Source of the DNA: Pseudomonas nunensis
GTDB taxonomy: Bacteria > Pseudomonadota > Gammaproteobacteria > Pseudomonadales > Pseudomonadaceae
Reading direction: 5' to 3'
Assembly: GCF_024296925.1 (NCBI RefSeq)
Contig: NZ_CP101125.1
Coordinates: 1,428,501-1,492,500 of the forward strand
Length of the DNA: 64,000 nt
Shown here in pieces: positions 1 to 10,200 of this stretch (position 1 is the first letter of the stretch; every line of letters begins with the position of its first letter). The position numbers were made by a program, and so were the translations under genes. Below the pieces are notes generated by a model. That model had not been told where the DNA came from. It made no database searches and saw only the letters and a list, made by a program, of their open reading frames with translations.

Positions 1-877
1 TCTCCATAAAGAAGAACTCGCCGCGCGAATCCAGCAGAAACTCCACCGTACCCGCGCCGACGTAACCGATGGCCTGGGCCGACCGCACGGCCGCTTCGCC
101 CATGGCCCGGCGAAGTTCCGCGCTCAGGCCCGGGGCCGGCGCTTCCTCGACGACTTTCTGGTGCCGGCGCTGAATCGAGCAATCCCGTTCATTCAGATAC
201 AGGCAGTTGCCGTGTTGATCGGCAAACACCTGGATTTCCACGTGACGCGGCTTGAGCAGGTACTTCTCCACCAGCATCCGCGAGTCGCCGAACGACGATT
301 TTGCTTCACGCTGGGCCGAGGCCAGGGCTTCGGCCAACTGGCTGACGTCCTCGACCACTTTCATGCCTTTACCGCCGCCACCGGCCGTGGCCTTGAGCAG
401 CACCGGATAACCGATGCGTTCGCAGGCATCGCGGAAGGTGTCGAAGTCCTGAGCCTCGCCGTGATAGCCCGGCACCAACGGCACGCCGGCGGTTTCCATC
501 AAGGCTTTGGCGGCGGATTTGCTGCCCATCGCATCGATGGCCGAGGCGGGTGGGCCGAGGAAAATCAAACCGGCGTCTTCAATCGCGCGGGCGAACCCGG
601 CGTTCTCGGACAAAAAGCCATAACCCGGATGAATCGCCTGGGCGCCGCTGGCCTTGGCCGCCGCGATCAGTTTGTCGATTTGCAGGTAGCTGTCGGCAGC
701 TTTACTGCCACCGAGGTCCACGCGAATATCCGCTTCGCGGCTGTGCCGGGCATCACGGTCGGTGGCGCTGTGCACGGCGACAGTGGTGAGGCCCAGGGCT
801 TTGGCGGTGCGCATCACGCGGCAAGCAATCTCGCCACGGTTGGCCACCAGCAGGGTGGTGAGGACAGGTGCGCTCAT
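1..877 (-). CDS. liuD: Methylcrotonyl-CoA carboxylase biotin-containing alpha subunit, N-terminal part (runs off left edge)
   Basis: I translated the minus strand from the ATG at 877. It begins MSAPVLTTLLVANRGEIACR and continues open to base 1, giving 292 codons of a protein usually about 650 residues long. The biotin carboxylase domain is clear: the NRGEIA nucleotide-fold start, the HPGYGFLSEN segment, the glycine-rich ATP-grasp loop KATAGGGGKGM and the ERDCSIQRRHQK segment. The biotinyl domain lies outside the window. With LiuB it carboxylates 3-methylcrotonyl-CoA in leucine degradation. The start codon shares one base with the liuC stop (TGATG), so the two are probably translationally coupled. 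A propionyl- or geranyl-CoA carboxylase subunit would look similar; the liu context decides. Confidence 0.93.
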   Translation of the reverse strand, partial: MSAPVLTTLLVANRGEIACRVMRTAKALGLTTVAVHSATDRDARHSREADIRVDLGGSKAADSYLQIDKLIAAAKASGAQAIHPGYGFLSENAGFARAIEDAGLIFLGPPASAIDAMGSKSAAKALMETAGVPLVPGYHGEAQDFDTFRDACERIGYPVLLKATAGGGGKGMKVVEDVSQLAEALASAQREAKSSFGDSRMLVEKYLLKPRHVEIQVFADQHGNCLYLNERDCSIQRRHQKVVEEAPAPGLSAELRRAMGEAAVRSAQAIGYVGAGTVEFLLDSRGEFFFME

Positions 878-1689
878 CAACGCGGCTCCTTGGTGGTTTC
901 GGCTTGCCAGTTCGGCGGACGTTTTTGCAGAAAAGCGCGCAGGCCTTCCTGGCCTTCAGGGCTGACACGAATGCGCGCGATGGCGTTTTCGGTGTAGCGG
1001 CGCAGGGCCGGGGTCAGTCCGCCGTGGCCGACTTCGCGCAGCAAGTCCTTGCTGACGCGCATGGCCGCCGGGCTGTTGAGCAGCAGATTGTCGATCCATT
1101 GCTCGACTTTCTGCTCCAGCTCCGCTACCGGGTAACTCTCCGACAGCAAACCGATTTCCCGCGCCCGTTGCCCGCCGAAACGTTCGGCGGTCAACGCATA
1201 ACGTCGTGCTGCGCGTTCGCCGATGGCTTGCACCACGAACGGGCTGATTACCGCAGGCGCCAGGCCGATACGCACTTCCGACAGGCAGAACTGCGCGTCA
1301 TCCGCGCCAATCGCCATGTCGCAGCAGCTGATCAGGCCCAGCGCGCCGCCAAACGCCGCGCCTTGCACCACGGCCAGGGTCGGGATTTTCAGCTTGGCGA
1401 GGTTGTACATCAACTCCGCCAGTTCCCGGGCATCGTCGAGATTGGTGTGGTAATCGAGTTCGGCTGATTGCTGCATCCAGGCCAGGTCGGCGCCGGCGCT
1501 GAAATGCTTACCGCGTCCGCGTACCAGCAAAAACCGCAGGCTGGCGTCGCCCGAGACTTTGTCCAGGGCGAGGATCAGTTCGCGGATCATCTCGGCGTTG
1601 AACGCGTTGTTCTTTTCTTCACGGCTGAGCCACAGGGTCGCGAAACCTCGCGGGTCGGTCAGCAGTTCGAGGGTGTTGAAGTCGCTCAT
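877..1689 (-). CDS. liuC: Methylglutaconyl-CoA hydratase, enoyl-CoA hydratase family
   Basis: This 270-residue crotonase-fold protein hydrates 3-methylglutaconyl-CoA to HMG-CoA in leucine degradation. Visible family features are the oxyanion-hole segment HFSAGADLAWM (about residues 62-72), AFGGALGLISCCDMAIGA (about 112-129) and FCLSEVRIGLAP (about 134-145). The open frame extends upstream to 1779, but that extension translates the intergenic repeat. The start at 1689 (MSDFNTLELL) gives the normal family length. A 105-bp gap with a REP-type palindrome separates it from liuB, while liuD overlaps its stop. The close relative geranyl-pathway hydratase cannot be excluded by sequence alone. Confidence 0.93.
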   Translation of the reverse strand: MSDFNTLELLTDPRGFATLWLSREEKNNAFNAEMIRELILALDKVSGDASLRFLLVRGRGKHFSAGADLAWMQQSAELDYHTNLDDARELAELMYNLAKLKIPTLAVVQGAAFGGALGLISCCDMAIGADDAQFCLSEVRIGLAPAVISPFVVQAIGERAARRYALTAERFGGQRAREIGLLSESYPVAELEQKVEQWIDNLLLNSPAAMRVSKDLLREVGHGGLTPALRRYTENAIARIRVSPEGQEGLRAFLQKRPPNWQAETTKEPR

Positions 1690-1750
1690 AATGGTTCGTC
1701 TCCACAACTCTTGTGGGGGGATTGCCGGGGATGACGATTGCTTCGCAATC

Positions 1751-1790
1751 GAACGGGGGCAAGCCCCCTCGCCACACAAGCCCGCTCCAA
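1751..1790. repeat. REP-type palindrome inside the liu operon (liuB-liuC gap)
   Basis: The arm gaacgggggcaagccccct followed by cgccaca is the same element seen at 4751-4862 and 13136-13267. The opposite arm (about 1712-1732) is decayed. It lies within a co-directional operon, where such hairpins may affect mRNA stability of the upstream part. Confidence 0.75.
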
Positions 1791-1794
1791 CAAA

Positions 1795-3402
<1,608 letters not shown>

Positions 3403-3414
3403 GGGCAGCTCCGT

Positions 3415-4578
3415 TTAGCGGGTTTCGTTGAACAGTTCACGACCGATCAGCATGCGACGAATCTCACTGGTGCCGGCGCCGATTTCGTACAACTTGGCGT
3501 CACGCAGCAGACGTCCGGCCGGGAATTCGTTGATATAGCCGTTGCCGCCGAGAATCTGGATCGCGTCGAGGGCCATTTGCGTGGCGCGTTCGGCGCTGTA
3601 GAGGATCACGCCCGCCGCGTCCTTGCGCGTGGTTTCGCCGCGCTCGCAAGCCTGGGCCACCGCGTAGAGGTAGGCGCGGCTGGCGTTGAGTTGGGTGTAC
3701 ATGTCGGCGACTTTGCCCTGGATCAGCTGGAATTCGCCGATGCTCTGGCCGAATTGCTTGCGGTCGTGGATGTACGGAACGATCAGGTCCATGCACGACT
3801 GCATGATCCCGGTCGGGCCGCCCGACAGCACGACGCGCTCGTAATCGAGGCCGCTCATCAGCACTTTCACGCCGCCATTGAGTACGCCGAGGATGTTTTC
3901 TTCCGGCACTTCGACGTCATCGAAGAACAGCTCGCAGGTGTTGGAACCGCGCATGCCGAGCTTGTCGAATTTGTTGCTGCGGCTGAAGCCTTTGGAATCG
4001 CGCTCGACGATAAACGCGGTAATGCCATGCGGGCCTTTTTCCAGGTCGGTCTTGGCATAGATCACGTAGGTGTTGGCGTCGGGGCCGTTGGTGATCCAGG
4101 TCTTGCTGCCGTTGAGCACGTATTTGTCGCCGCGTTTGTCGGCGCGCAGTTTCATCGAGACCACGTCGGAACCGGCATTCGGCTCGCTCATGGCCAGGGC
4201 GCCGATGTGCTCGCCGCTGATCAGCTTGGGCAGGTATTTGGTTTTCTGTTCGTGATTACCGTTGCGGTTGATCTGGTTCACGCACAGGTTGGAATGCGCG
4301 CCGTAGGACAACGCCACCGAGGCCGAGCCACGGCTGATTTCTTCCATGATCACCACGTGCGCCAGGTAACCCAGGCCAGCGCCGCCGTACTCTTCCGGCA
4401 CGGTGACGCCGAGCAGGCCCATGTCACCGAATTTGCGCCACAGGTCGGCGGGGAACAGGTTGTCGATGTCGATCTGGGCCGCGCGCGGAGCGATCTCCTT
4501 GGCGACGAAGGACTGAACCTGATCGCGCAGCATGTCGATGGTTTCACCGAGGGCAAAGTTCAGGGATGGATAGCTCAT
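3415..4578 (-). CDS. liuA: Isovaleryl-CoA dehydrogenase
   Basis: This 387-residue FAD acyl-CoA dehydrogenase oxidises isovaleryl-CoA to 3-methylcrotonyl-CoA and passes electrons to ETF. Family signatures are [15 protein letters not shown] (about 128-142) and the C-terminal [17 protein letters not shown]. The catalytic base is displaced as in known isovaleryl-CoA dehydrogenases: a Glu sits in [10 protein letters not shown] (E247), while the usual C-terminal Glu position reads [10 protein letters not shown] without it. That substitution supports the isovaleryl assignment over short- or medium-chain enzymes. It is first in liuABCD. Two LiuR-type palindromes lie 56-115 bp upstream. Confidence 0.96.
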   Translation of the reverse strand: MSYPSLNFALGETIDMLRDQVQSFVAKEIAPRAAQIDIDNLFPADLWRKFGDMGLLGVTVPEEYGGAGLGYLAHVVIMEEISRGSASVALSYGAHSNLCVNQINRNGNHEQKTKYLPKLISGEHIGALAMSEPNAGSDVVSMKLRADKRGDKYVLNGSKTWITNGPDANTYVIYAKTDLEKGPHGITAFIVERDSKGFSRSNKFDKLGMRGSNTCELFFDDVEVPEENILGVLNGGVKVLMSGLDYERVVLSGGPTGIMQSCMDLIVPYIHDRKQFGQSIGEFQLIQGKVADMYTQLNASRAYLYAVAQACERGETTRKDAAGVILYSAERATQMALDAIQILGGNGYINEFPAGRLLRDAKLYEIGAGTSEIRRMLIGRELFNETR

Positions 4579-4634
4579 GGGTCACCTTTTGGCTTTTTTG
4601 TAGGGTAGGGAGGGCCGTGATCGGGTTCTCACCT

Positions 4635-4648
4635 TTACGTTAACGTAA
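4635..4648. promoter_or_regulatory. LiuR operator 1 (proximal) at liuA
   Basis: TTACGTTAACGTAA is a perfect 14-bp palindrome. It overlaps the proposed -10 box of the liuA promoter. A near copy lies 43 bp upstream and a variant precedes liuR itself, which ties all three to the same MerR-family regulator. Confidence 0.8.
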
Positions 4649-4670
4649 GCCTGTGACGAATGGCTGTCAA
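4642..4670 (-). promoter_or_regulatory. Putative sigma-70 promoter of liuABCD
   Basis: On the minus strand a perfect TTGACA (4670-4665) is followed after 17 bp by TACGTT (4647-4642), about 64 bp before the liuA start. The -10 lies inside operator 1, and operator 2 lies just upstream of the -35. This arrangement suits direct control by LiuR. Confidence 0.5.
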
Positions 4671-4676
4671 TCACCC

Positions 4677-4692
4677 TTTACGTTAACGTCAA
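4677..4692. promoter_or_regulatory. LiuR operator 2 (distal) at liuA
   Basis: TTTACGTTAACGTCAA is a 16-bp dyad with one mismatched pair. Its centre is 43 bp from that of operator 1, about four helical turns, so both sites face the same side of the DNA. Confidence 0.75.
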
Positions 4693-4750
4693 CTTGAGCG
4701 AGAGTAGAGCCAGTTCAAGATTGAAAGCGGACCAACTCTGTGGGCGCGAC

Positions 4751-4862
4751 TGTGGTGAGGGGGCGTGCCCCCGTTGGGTTGCGAAGCAGCCCCAAGATTT
4801 CCGATACACCAGAGATCTTGTGAGTGCTACGCACTCAAACGGGGGCAAGCCCCCTCGCCACA
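4751..4862. repeat. REPIN (gagggggc...gcccccgtt type) in the liuA/acyl-CoA ligase divergent region
   Basis: Two inverted copies of the GTGGCGAGGGGGCTTGCCCC element flank a short unrelated core. The 339-bp intergenic region 4579-4917 thus holds the liuA promoter and operators at its left, this repeat in the middle, and only a short leader before the ligase gene. Confidence 0.85.
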
Positions 4863-4917
4863 GGCGCTCCCACAGGTGAACGTCGGCAACCCATAAATAA
4901 ACACAATAGGGGTCGTC

Positions 4918-6615
4918 ATGGATCAACCCAGTGCAAACCCGCAGCGCAGCTACACCCGCGGTTCCCAGGACAAAGCCTTGCTGGCGATGACCATCGGCGA
5001 GCAGTTCGATCACACGGTCGCGCTGTACCCGGACGGCGAAGCGCTGGTCGTGCGTCATCAACAGCTGCGCTACACTTGGCAGCAACTCGCCGACACCGTG
5101 GACCTGCACGCCCGAGCACTGCTGGCGCTGGGTTTACAGACCGGCGATCGCCTCGGCATCTGGGCGCCGAACTGCGCGCAGTGGTGCATCAGCCAGTTCG
5201 CCAGCGCAAAAATCGGCGTGATCCTGGTCAACATCAACCCGGCTTACCGCAGCTCCGAACTCGAATACGTGCTGAAGCAATCCGGCTGCCAATGGCTGGT
5301 CTGCGCCGGGGCGTTCAAGACCTCTGACTATCACGCGATGTTGCAAGGGCTGGTGCCGGAGTTGGCGGAGCAATCCATCGGCCAGCTGCAGAGCGAACGC
5401 CTGCCGGATTTGCGCGGTGTGATCAGCCTCGACGCGCAGCCGCCCTCGGGTTTCCTGCCGTGGTCACAACTGGCCGATCTCGCCAACAGCGTCTCGGTCG
5501 AACAGTTGAATGAACGCCAAAACAGCCTGCATTTCGACCAACCGGTAAACATCCAGTACACCTCGGGCACCACCGGTTTTCCGAAAGGCGCGACCCTCAG
5601 TCACTACAACATTCTCAATAACGGTTACATGGTCGGCGAAAGCCTGGGCCTAAGCGCCGATGATCGGTTGGTGATCCCGGTGCCGCTGTATCACTGCTTC
5701 GGCATGGTCATGGGCAACCTTGGCTGCATCACCCACGGCAGCACGATGATTTACCCCAACGATGCCTTCGATCCGCTGCTGACCCTGACCACCGTCGCCG
5801 AAGAAAAAGCCACCGCGCTCTACGGCGTGCCGACCATGTTCATCGCCATGCTCGATCAACCGCAACGCGCTGACTTCGATCTGTCGACCCTGCGCACCGG
5901 GATCATGGCCGGCGCGACGTGCCCGATTGAGGTGATGCGCCGGGTCATCAGCGAAATGCATATGAACGAAGTGCAGATTGCCTACGGCATGACGGAAACA
6001 AGTCCGGTGTCTTTACAGACCGGTCCGTCAGACGAACTGGAATTGCGCGTCACCACCGTCGGTCGCACCCAGCCGCAACTGGAAAGCAAAATCATCGACG
6101 AGGCCGGCAACCTGGTGCCACGCGGCACGATTGGCGAACTCTGCACCCGGGGCTACAGCGTGATGCTCGGCTACTGGAACAACCCGCAAGGCACCGCCGA
6201 AGCGATTGATCAGGCCGGATGGATGCACACTGGTGACCTGGCGAGCATGAACGACGAGGGCTACGTGTGCATCGCCGGACGTAACAAGGACATGATCATC
6301 CGTGGCGGTGAGAATGTTTACCCACGGGAGCTGGAAGAATTCTTTTTCACACACCCGGCGGTAGCGGATGTGCAAGTGATCGGCATTCCCTGCCCGCGCT
6401 ACGGCGAAGAGATCGTCGCCTGGATCAAGTTCCACCCCGGCCATAGCGCAACCGAAGATGAGCTGAAAACCTGGTGCAAGTCGCGCATCGCGCACTTCAA
6501 GACACCGCGTTACTTCAAGTTCGTGGAAGAGTTTCCAATGACCGTGACCGGCAAGATCCAGAAATTCCGCATGCGTGAAATCAGCATCGAGGAGCTCCGC
6601 GAAAACAACGCCTAA
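4918..6615 (+). CDS. AMP-binding acyl-CoA ligase (fatty-acid--CoA ligase family)
   Basis: This 565-residue ANL-superfamily enzyme would activate a carboxylic acid to its CoA thioester through an acyl-adenylate. Motifs appear in order: the P-loop [11 protein letters not shown] (214-224), YGMTET (356-361), the TGD motif (438-440), the hinge [18 protein letters not shown] (about 454-471) and the C-terminal catalytic Lys in VTGKIQKF (K546). It is divergent from liuA and sits among leucine genes, so isovalerate or another branched or medium-chain acid is a plausible substrate. Sequence alone does not fix the substrate. A LiuR palindrome lies about 225 bp upstream, with a REPIN in between. Confidence 0.88.
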   Translation: MDQPSANPQRSYTRGSQDKALLAMTIGEQFDHTVALYPDGEALVVRHQQLRYTWQQLADTVDLHARALLALGLQTGDRLGIWAPNCAQWCISQFASAKIGVILVNINPAYRSSELEYVLKQSGCQWLVCAGAFKTSDYHAMLQGLVPELAEQSIGQLQSERLPDLRGVISLDAQPPSGFLPWSQLADLANSVSVEQLNERQNSLHFDQPVNIQYTSGTTGFPKGATLSHYNILNNGYMVGESLGLSADDRLVIPVPLYHCFGMVMGNLGCITHGSTMIYPNDAFDPLLTLTTVAEEKATALYGVPTMFIAMLDQPQRADFDLSTLRTGIMAGATCPIEVMRRVISEMHMNEVQIAYGMTETSPVSLQTGPSDELELRVTTVGRTQPQLESKIIDEAGNLVPRGTIGELCTRGYSVMLGYWNNPQGTAEAIDQAGWMHTGDLASMNDEGYVCIAGRNKDMIIRGGENVYPRELEEFFFTHPAVADVQVIGIPCPRYGEEIVAWIKFHPGHSATEDELKTWCKSRIAHFKTPRYFKFVEEFPMTVTGKIQKFRMREISIEELRENNA

Positions 6616-6630
6616 CCCCAATCCCCCCCC

Positions 6631-6722
6631 CTGTGGGAGCGGGCTTGCTCGCGAAAGCGGTGTGTCAGTTAAAGTAATGTCAACTGACCCGACGCCTTCG
6701 CGAGCAAGCCCGCTCCCACAAA
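6631..6722. repeat. REPIN (GTGGGAGCGGGCTTGCTCGCGAA type)
   Basis: Inverted copies of TGTGGGAGCGGGCTTGCTCG flank a 46-bp core, downstream of the ligase gene and convergent with the SDR gene. It could fold as a bidirectional hairpin. Confidence 0.9.
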
Positions 6723-6753
6723 GGAATATGGGTGGAAATCTCCTTGAGTCCAA

Positions 6754-7506
6754 TCAGAACGAGTAACCGCGCATACCGCCATCCACGGTCACGATGGTCC
6801 CGGTGATGTAGTGCGCCAGCGGCGAGGCGAGGAAGGTCACGGCGTTGGCCACGTCAATCGGCTCACCGAAATCGCCGAGGGCGATGTTGCGTTCGGCGAA
6901 GTCGCGCCGGGCGTCGCCGGGATAGAGGCGGCGGATTTGCGCGGTGTCGATCAGGCCCGGCTGTACGCAATTGACGGTGACACCGTACTGACCCAATTGC
7001 TCGGAAAGCCCTTTGGACCACGCCACCAATCCGGCCTTGGCGACGATCGCGGCGTTTACCACTTCCGGCTCCAGGTTGCCGCTGATGTTGATGATCGTGC
7101 CGCTTTTGCGCTCGATGAACTGCGCGAGCAATTGCTGGGTCAGTTGCCGATGACGGTCGAAATTCAGGGTCATGCCCTCAATCCATTCACTTTCCGGCGC
7201 ATCAATGGCCATTGGGCGACTGCCGCCGGCACAGTTGATCAGAATGTCGACATGTTGCAGGCGCTCCAGTGCGGCGGCGGCAATGCGCTGTGGCGCGTCC
7301 GGGGCGACGAAGTCTTGGATCAGCCTCAGTGGCACGAGATCGCCCGCGTCGCGGATTTCTTCGACCAGGCTTTGCAGCAAGTCAGCGCTGCGGGCCACGC
7401 CCATGACCTGGACGCCTTCAGCGGCGAGGGTTTTGCAGATGGCGCGACCCAGCCCCATGCTGGCGCCGGTGACCAGGGCGGTCTTGCCGTTGAGTTTCAG
7501 GTCCAT
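6754..7506 (-). CDS. SDR-family protein lacking the catalytic tyrosine
   Basis: This is a 250-residue Rossmann-fold short-chain dehydrogenase/reductase. The cofactor motif TGASMGLGR is near residue 13, INCAGG is the structural motif, and the C-terminal PGLI and TVDGGM segments are typical. The active-site YxxxK reads A-I-V-A-K (NAAIVAKAGL), so the Lys is kept but Tyr is replaced by Ala. The Ser of NISGN is present. It may therefore be a non-canonical oxidoreductase or a binding protein. The start at 7506 (MDLKLNG) is chosen because GGAGG sits 6-10 bp upstream; the open frame extends 10 codons further. A LysR gene lies 121 bp upstream on the same strand. Confidence 0.85.
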   Translation of the reverse strand: MDLKLNGKTALVTGASMGLGRAICKTLAAEGVQVMGVARSADLLQSLVEEIRDAGDLVPLRLIQDFVAPDAPQRIAAAALERLQHVDILINCAGGSRPMAIDAPESEWIEGMTLNFDRHRQLTQQLLAQFIERKSGTIINISGNLEPEVVNAAIVAKAGLVAWSKGLSEQLGQYGVTVNCVQPGLIDTAQIRRLYPGDARRDFAERNIALGDFGEPIDVANAVTFLASPLAHYITGTIVTVDGGMRGYSF

Positions 7507-7627
7507 GTTGCCTCCGTTCGAAAGGTAGTGGTGCAAAGTGCACCGGTGGAGCGAACGATAGGCGGCGGGATTGGAAAGAAAAATAGCGATTCTGGGTTTT
7601 CATTGTTATCAGAAAAATAACAATGCT

Positions 7628-8530
7628 TCAGGCTAGGCCCTTTTGCTGCAGCAGTTCACTCAGCCATTCGATGAATACCCGGACCTTGGGCGCCAGATAA
7701 CGCTTGTTGGGGTACAGCACCGAAATCGGTTTCGGCAACGCCTGCAATTGCGGCAGCACCGCCACCAACTCGCCGCTGTCGAGAAACGGCTGCAACGACA
7801 ACTGCAACCCGTGCAGCAGGCCCAGTCCCGCCAGGCCGCAGGCGAGAAAGGCTTCGGAGTCGTTGACCTGAATCCCGCTTTTCAAACGGATGGGCACCGT
7901 TTCTCCGTCGATGAAAAACTGCCAGTCCATGATTTTTCGCGTGGGCCCGGAAAAGTAATTCACCGCCAGATGCCGGTTCAGGTCCGAAAGCCCAGTGGGT
8001 GTGCCTTCGCGGGCCAGATAGGCCGGCGATGCACAGGTCAGCATCGGTACGGCGCCGATCCGCCGCGCAATGTTGCTGGAATCCGACAGTTCGCCCAGGC
8101 GCACCACGCAGTCAATGCCTTCATTGATCATGTCCACGGCCTGATCACCGCAACCGATCACCAGTTCGATGTCCGGGTAGCGCGCACGAAAGTCCGGCAG
8201 CGCCGGGATGATCACTTCTTTGGCCAAGGTGACCGGCAAATCCAGACGCAGTTTGCCTTTCGGGCTTTCGGCGTCATGGGAAAACGTGGCCAGGGTCGAG
8301 GCGACGTCACCGAGGATTTTCGAGCACTGTTCATAGAAGCGCTCGCCTTCGGCGGTCATGCTGATTTTGCGCGTGGTGCGGTTGAGCAGGCGGACTTCGA
8401 GGGTCTTTTCCAGTTGCTGGATGGCTTTGGTAATGGCCGGGCGATGCAGTTGCAAGGCGTCGGCAGCATTCTTGAAACTGCCGGTATCGACCACCTGGGT
8501 GTAAATCTGCATGGCCTGGAACATGTCCAT
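7628..8530 (-). CDS. LysR-family transcriptional regulator next to the SDR gene
   Basis: This 300-residue protein has an N-terminal winged helix-turn-helix (MFQAMQIYTQVVDTGSFKNA, then LHRPAITKAIQQLEKTLEVR and LLNRTTRKISMTAEGERFYE). The effector domain starts near residue 90 (GKLRLDLPVTLAKEVIIPAL). It resembles the DNA-binding part of the CrgA/DmlR-like LysR subgroup. The start at 8530 (MDMFQAM) gives the usual spacing to the HTH; the longer frame to 8572 is unlikely. It probably controls the SDR gene directly downstream. The inducer is unknown. Confidence 0.85.
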   Translation of the reverse strand: MDMFQAMQIYTQVVDTGSFKNAADALQLHRPAITKAIQQLEKTLEVRLLNRTTRKISMTAEGERFYEQCSKILGDVASTLATFSHDAESPKGKLRLDLPVTLAKEVIIPALPDFRARYPDIELVIGCGDQAVDMINEGIDCVVRLGELSDSSNIARRIGAVPMLTCASPAYLAREGTPTGLSDLNRHLAVNYFSGPTRKIMDWQFFIDGETVPIRLKSGIQVNDSEAFLACGLAGLGLLHGLQLSLQPFLDSGELVAVLPQLQALPKPISVLYPNKRYLAPKVRVFIEWLSELLQQKGLA

Positions 8531-8611
8531 AAGCGTGGGGATTCCCGGTAAAAGCCCAGAGAATAACGGCAAACCGAGGGCAGTAGGAATGTGGGAGAGG
8601 GGTAAACGCCA

Positions 8612-8997
8612 GAAAGCACAAAGGGGAGCCGAAGCTCCCCTTTAATTTGTCGTTGCGCGTGCTCTTTTTTTATTATTGAGGGGCGGTCTGTTGTTGTTTT
8701 TGGCAACCGTGGCCCTTTACCGCTATTTTTGTCGATCCCCATCCGGGATCAAGAGCAAACGTATTTTTTTGAGCGCTGATCTACTTTTTCGCCAAGCGAT
8801 CCAACCAGTTCGGGAGCTACCTGAGGGTAGTTTTATTGTTCTCTGCCCGGTTGCGGGTTACTCCGAAAAGCACCCTGAAAAGCACACCTTCTCCAAAAAA
8901 ATCTGTTAGCTGCGTCTCTGCCGTGTTGTTTTTGTTATGTCAGAGTCGTTACGTCTTATTTTTATTAGGTTTGCCGCTTTTTTTGTTCTTGTTATGC
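8612..8997 (-). ncRNA. crcY: CrcY-like small RNA (Hfq/Crc-sequestering)
   Basis: The AT-rich gap downstream of mvaB carries, on the minus strand, six strict AANAANAA motifs: 8986-8993, 8959-8966, 8929-8936, 8833-8840, 8691-8698 and 8670-8677. They are preceded by a sigma-54 promoter and end at a stable hairpin with a UUCG loop. From established knowledge, CrcZ/CrcY/CrcX RNAs of Pseudomonas carry repeated CA motifs that titrate Hfq/Crc. They are transcribed from CbrB- and RpoN-dependent promoters, and crcY of P. putida lies beside mvaB. The predicted start is near 8996 and the length about 380 nt. Identity as CrcY rather than CrcX or CrcZ rests on the mvaB neighbour. No protein is supported here. 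Confidence 0.88.
8620..8643 (-). terminator. Terminator hairpin of the CrcY-like RNA
   Basis: On the minus strand AAAGGGGAGC-TTCG-GCTCCCCTTT is a 10-bp stem with a UUCG tetraloop, followed by GTGCTTTC. It lies 90 bp before the LysR start. Confidence 0.8.
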
Positions 8998-9006
8998 AAT
9001 AGAGAT

Positions 9007-9022
9007 AGCAGAAGCCGTGCCA
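9007..9022 (-). promoter_or_regulatory. Sigma-54 (-24/-12) promoter of the CrcY-like RNA
   Basis: On the minus strand TGGCACG-GCTT-CTGCT matches the RpoN consensus, with GG (9021-9020) and GC (9009-9008) separated by exactly 10 bp. The predicted start is near 8996. Confidence 0.85.
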
Positions 9023-9041
9023 AGTTTAAAAATTCCTTATA

Positions 9042-9054
9042 AATCAACGAGTTG
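9042..9054. promoter_or_regulatory. Candidate IHF site upstream of the crcY promoter
   Basis: AATCAACGAGTTG matches WATCAANNNNTTR at every defined position and is flanked by A/T tracts. It lies between the sigma-54 promoter and the TGTTAC/GTAACA half-sites further upstream. The inverted repeat could be mistaken for a plus-strand terminator. Confidence 0.6.
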
Positions 9055-9103
9055 ATTTTTTGTAAGGTTTTTCGCTCAGGTAAAATCCGACAATTTGTTT
9101 CCG

Positions 9104-9168
9104 TGTTACTCGCTTGTCCCCCACGTTTCTTACGCAACGGTAACACCCGGACACATCCACGCCGTTAC
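9104..9168. promoter_or_regulatory. Candidate CbrB enhancer half-sites upstream of crcY
   Basis: TGTTAC (9104-9109) and GTAACA (9140-9145) form an inverted pair, and CGTTAC (9163-9168) overlaps the mvaB stop. CbrB is reported to recognise TGTTAC-type dyads at crcZ promoters. The 30-bp spacing here is longer than I expect, so the exact sites are uncertain. Confidence 0.45.
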
Positions 9169-10064
9169 TGCGCGCTGCGAGCCTTGGCCACGCGCGAACC
9201 GGTCGGACGACCCAGCACGCTGCAAATCTGTTGGCCCGCGAGAATCAAGGCGTCGAGGTCGATGCCGGTCTCGATCCCGAGGCCGTTGAGCAGGTACACC
9301 ACGTCTTCGGTGGCAACGTTACCGCTGGCGCCTTTGGCGTACGGGCAACCGCCGAGGCCGGCGATAGAGCTGTCGAACACCGCGATGCCTTCGAGCAGGC
9401 TGGCGTAGATGTTGGCCATGGCCTGGCCGTAGGTGTCGTGGAAATGCCCGGCGAGTTTTTCGCGCGGAACGTCTGCCGAAACCACTTCGAACATTTTGCG
9501 GGTCGCGCCCGCAGTGCCGGTGCCGATGGTGTCACCCAGCGAGACTTCGTAGCAGCCCATGGCATACAGCTCGCGAGCGACCAGGGCGACTTGCTCCGGC
9601 GCGACGTGACCTTCGTAAGGGCAGCCCAGCACACACGACACGTAACCGCGCACGCTGACGCCGTGTTGTTTGGCCGCCTCCATGATTGGCACGAAGCGCG
9701 CCAGGCTTTCGCTGATCGAGCAGTTGATGTTGCGCTGGGAGAACGCTTCGGACGCGGCGGCGAACACCGCGACTTCCTTGACCCCGGCCGCGATGGCGTC
9801 TTCAAATCCGCGCAGGTTTGGCGCCAATGCACCGTAAGTTACGCCGGGTTTGCGCTGGATCTGCGCGAAGACCTCGGCGGAACCGCCCATTTGCGGCACC
9901 CACTTGGGCGAAACGAAACTGCCGACTTCTATATAGCCCAGGCCGGCGGCGCTCAAGGCATCGACCAGCCGCACCTTGTCCGCGACGCTGATGGGCTGTG
10001 CTTCGTTTTGCAGACCGTCGCGGGGGCCGACTTCGATCAGGCGTACGTGGGTGGGGAGGGGCAT
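9165..10064 (-). CDS. mvaB: Hydroxymethylglutaryl-CoA lyase
   Basis: This 299-residue TIM-barrel lyase cleaves HMG-CoA to acetyl-CoA and acetoacetate, the last step of leucine degradation (also called liuE). Visible features are the N-terminal EVGPRDGLQNE (about 11-21), the metal-site motif HFHDTYGQAMAN and the signature GLGGCPYAKGASGNVATED with its catalytic Cys. Length fits the bacterial enzyme. It is separated from liuABCD here and follows liuR on the minus strand with a 136-bp REPIN-containing gap. The crcY enhancer region overlaps its 3' end. Confidence 0.95.
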   Translation of the reverse strand: MPLPTHVRLIEVGPRDGLQNEAQPISVADKVRLVDALSAAGLGYIEVGSFVSPKWVPQMGGSAEVFAQIQRKPGVTYGALAPNLRGFEDAIAAGVKEVAVFAAASEAFSQRNINCSISESLARFVPIMEAAKQHGVSVRGYVSCVLGCPYEGHVAPEQVALVARELYAMGCYEVSLGDTIGTGTAGATRKMFEVVSADVPREKLAGHFHDTYGQAMANIYASLLEGIAVFDSSIAGLGGCPYAKGASGNVATEDVVYLLNGLGIETGIDLDALILAGQQICSVLGRPTGSRVAKARSAQ

Positions 10065-10095
10065 GGTGATGGACCTTCTGAATGTTCCGAGAACC

Positions 10096-10187
10096 CTGTG
10101 GGAGCGGGCTTGCTCGCGAAGGCGGTCTATCAGCCAACATCAATGTTGAATGTGAAACCGCATTCGCGAGCAAGCCCGCTCCCACAG
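10096..10187. repeat. REPIN between liuR and mvaB
   Basis: Inverted GTGGGAGCGGGCTTGCTCGC arms surround a core of about 45 bp. It occupies most of the liuR-mvaB gap. Confidence 0.9.
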
Positions 10188-10200
10188 GGGATCGTTGTGG

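Noticed and set aside
1690..1779. N-terminal extension of liuC
   Set aside because: The extra codons translate an intergenic REP element and a ribosome-binding region; family length and alignment start at 1689.
8836..9042. 68-codon plus-strand frame in the AT-rich gap after mvaB
   Set aside because: It is antisense to the CrcY-like RNA, lacks a ribosome-binding site and its hydrophobic tail just reflects T-rich sequence opposite the CA motifs.
9041..9061. Plus-strand rho-independent terminator
   Set aside because: AAATCAA-CGAG-TTGATTT plus T-run looks like one, but no plus-strand gene precedes it. It fits the IHF consensus at the expected place in a sigma-54 promoter.
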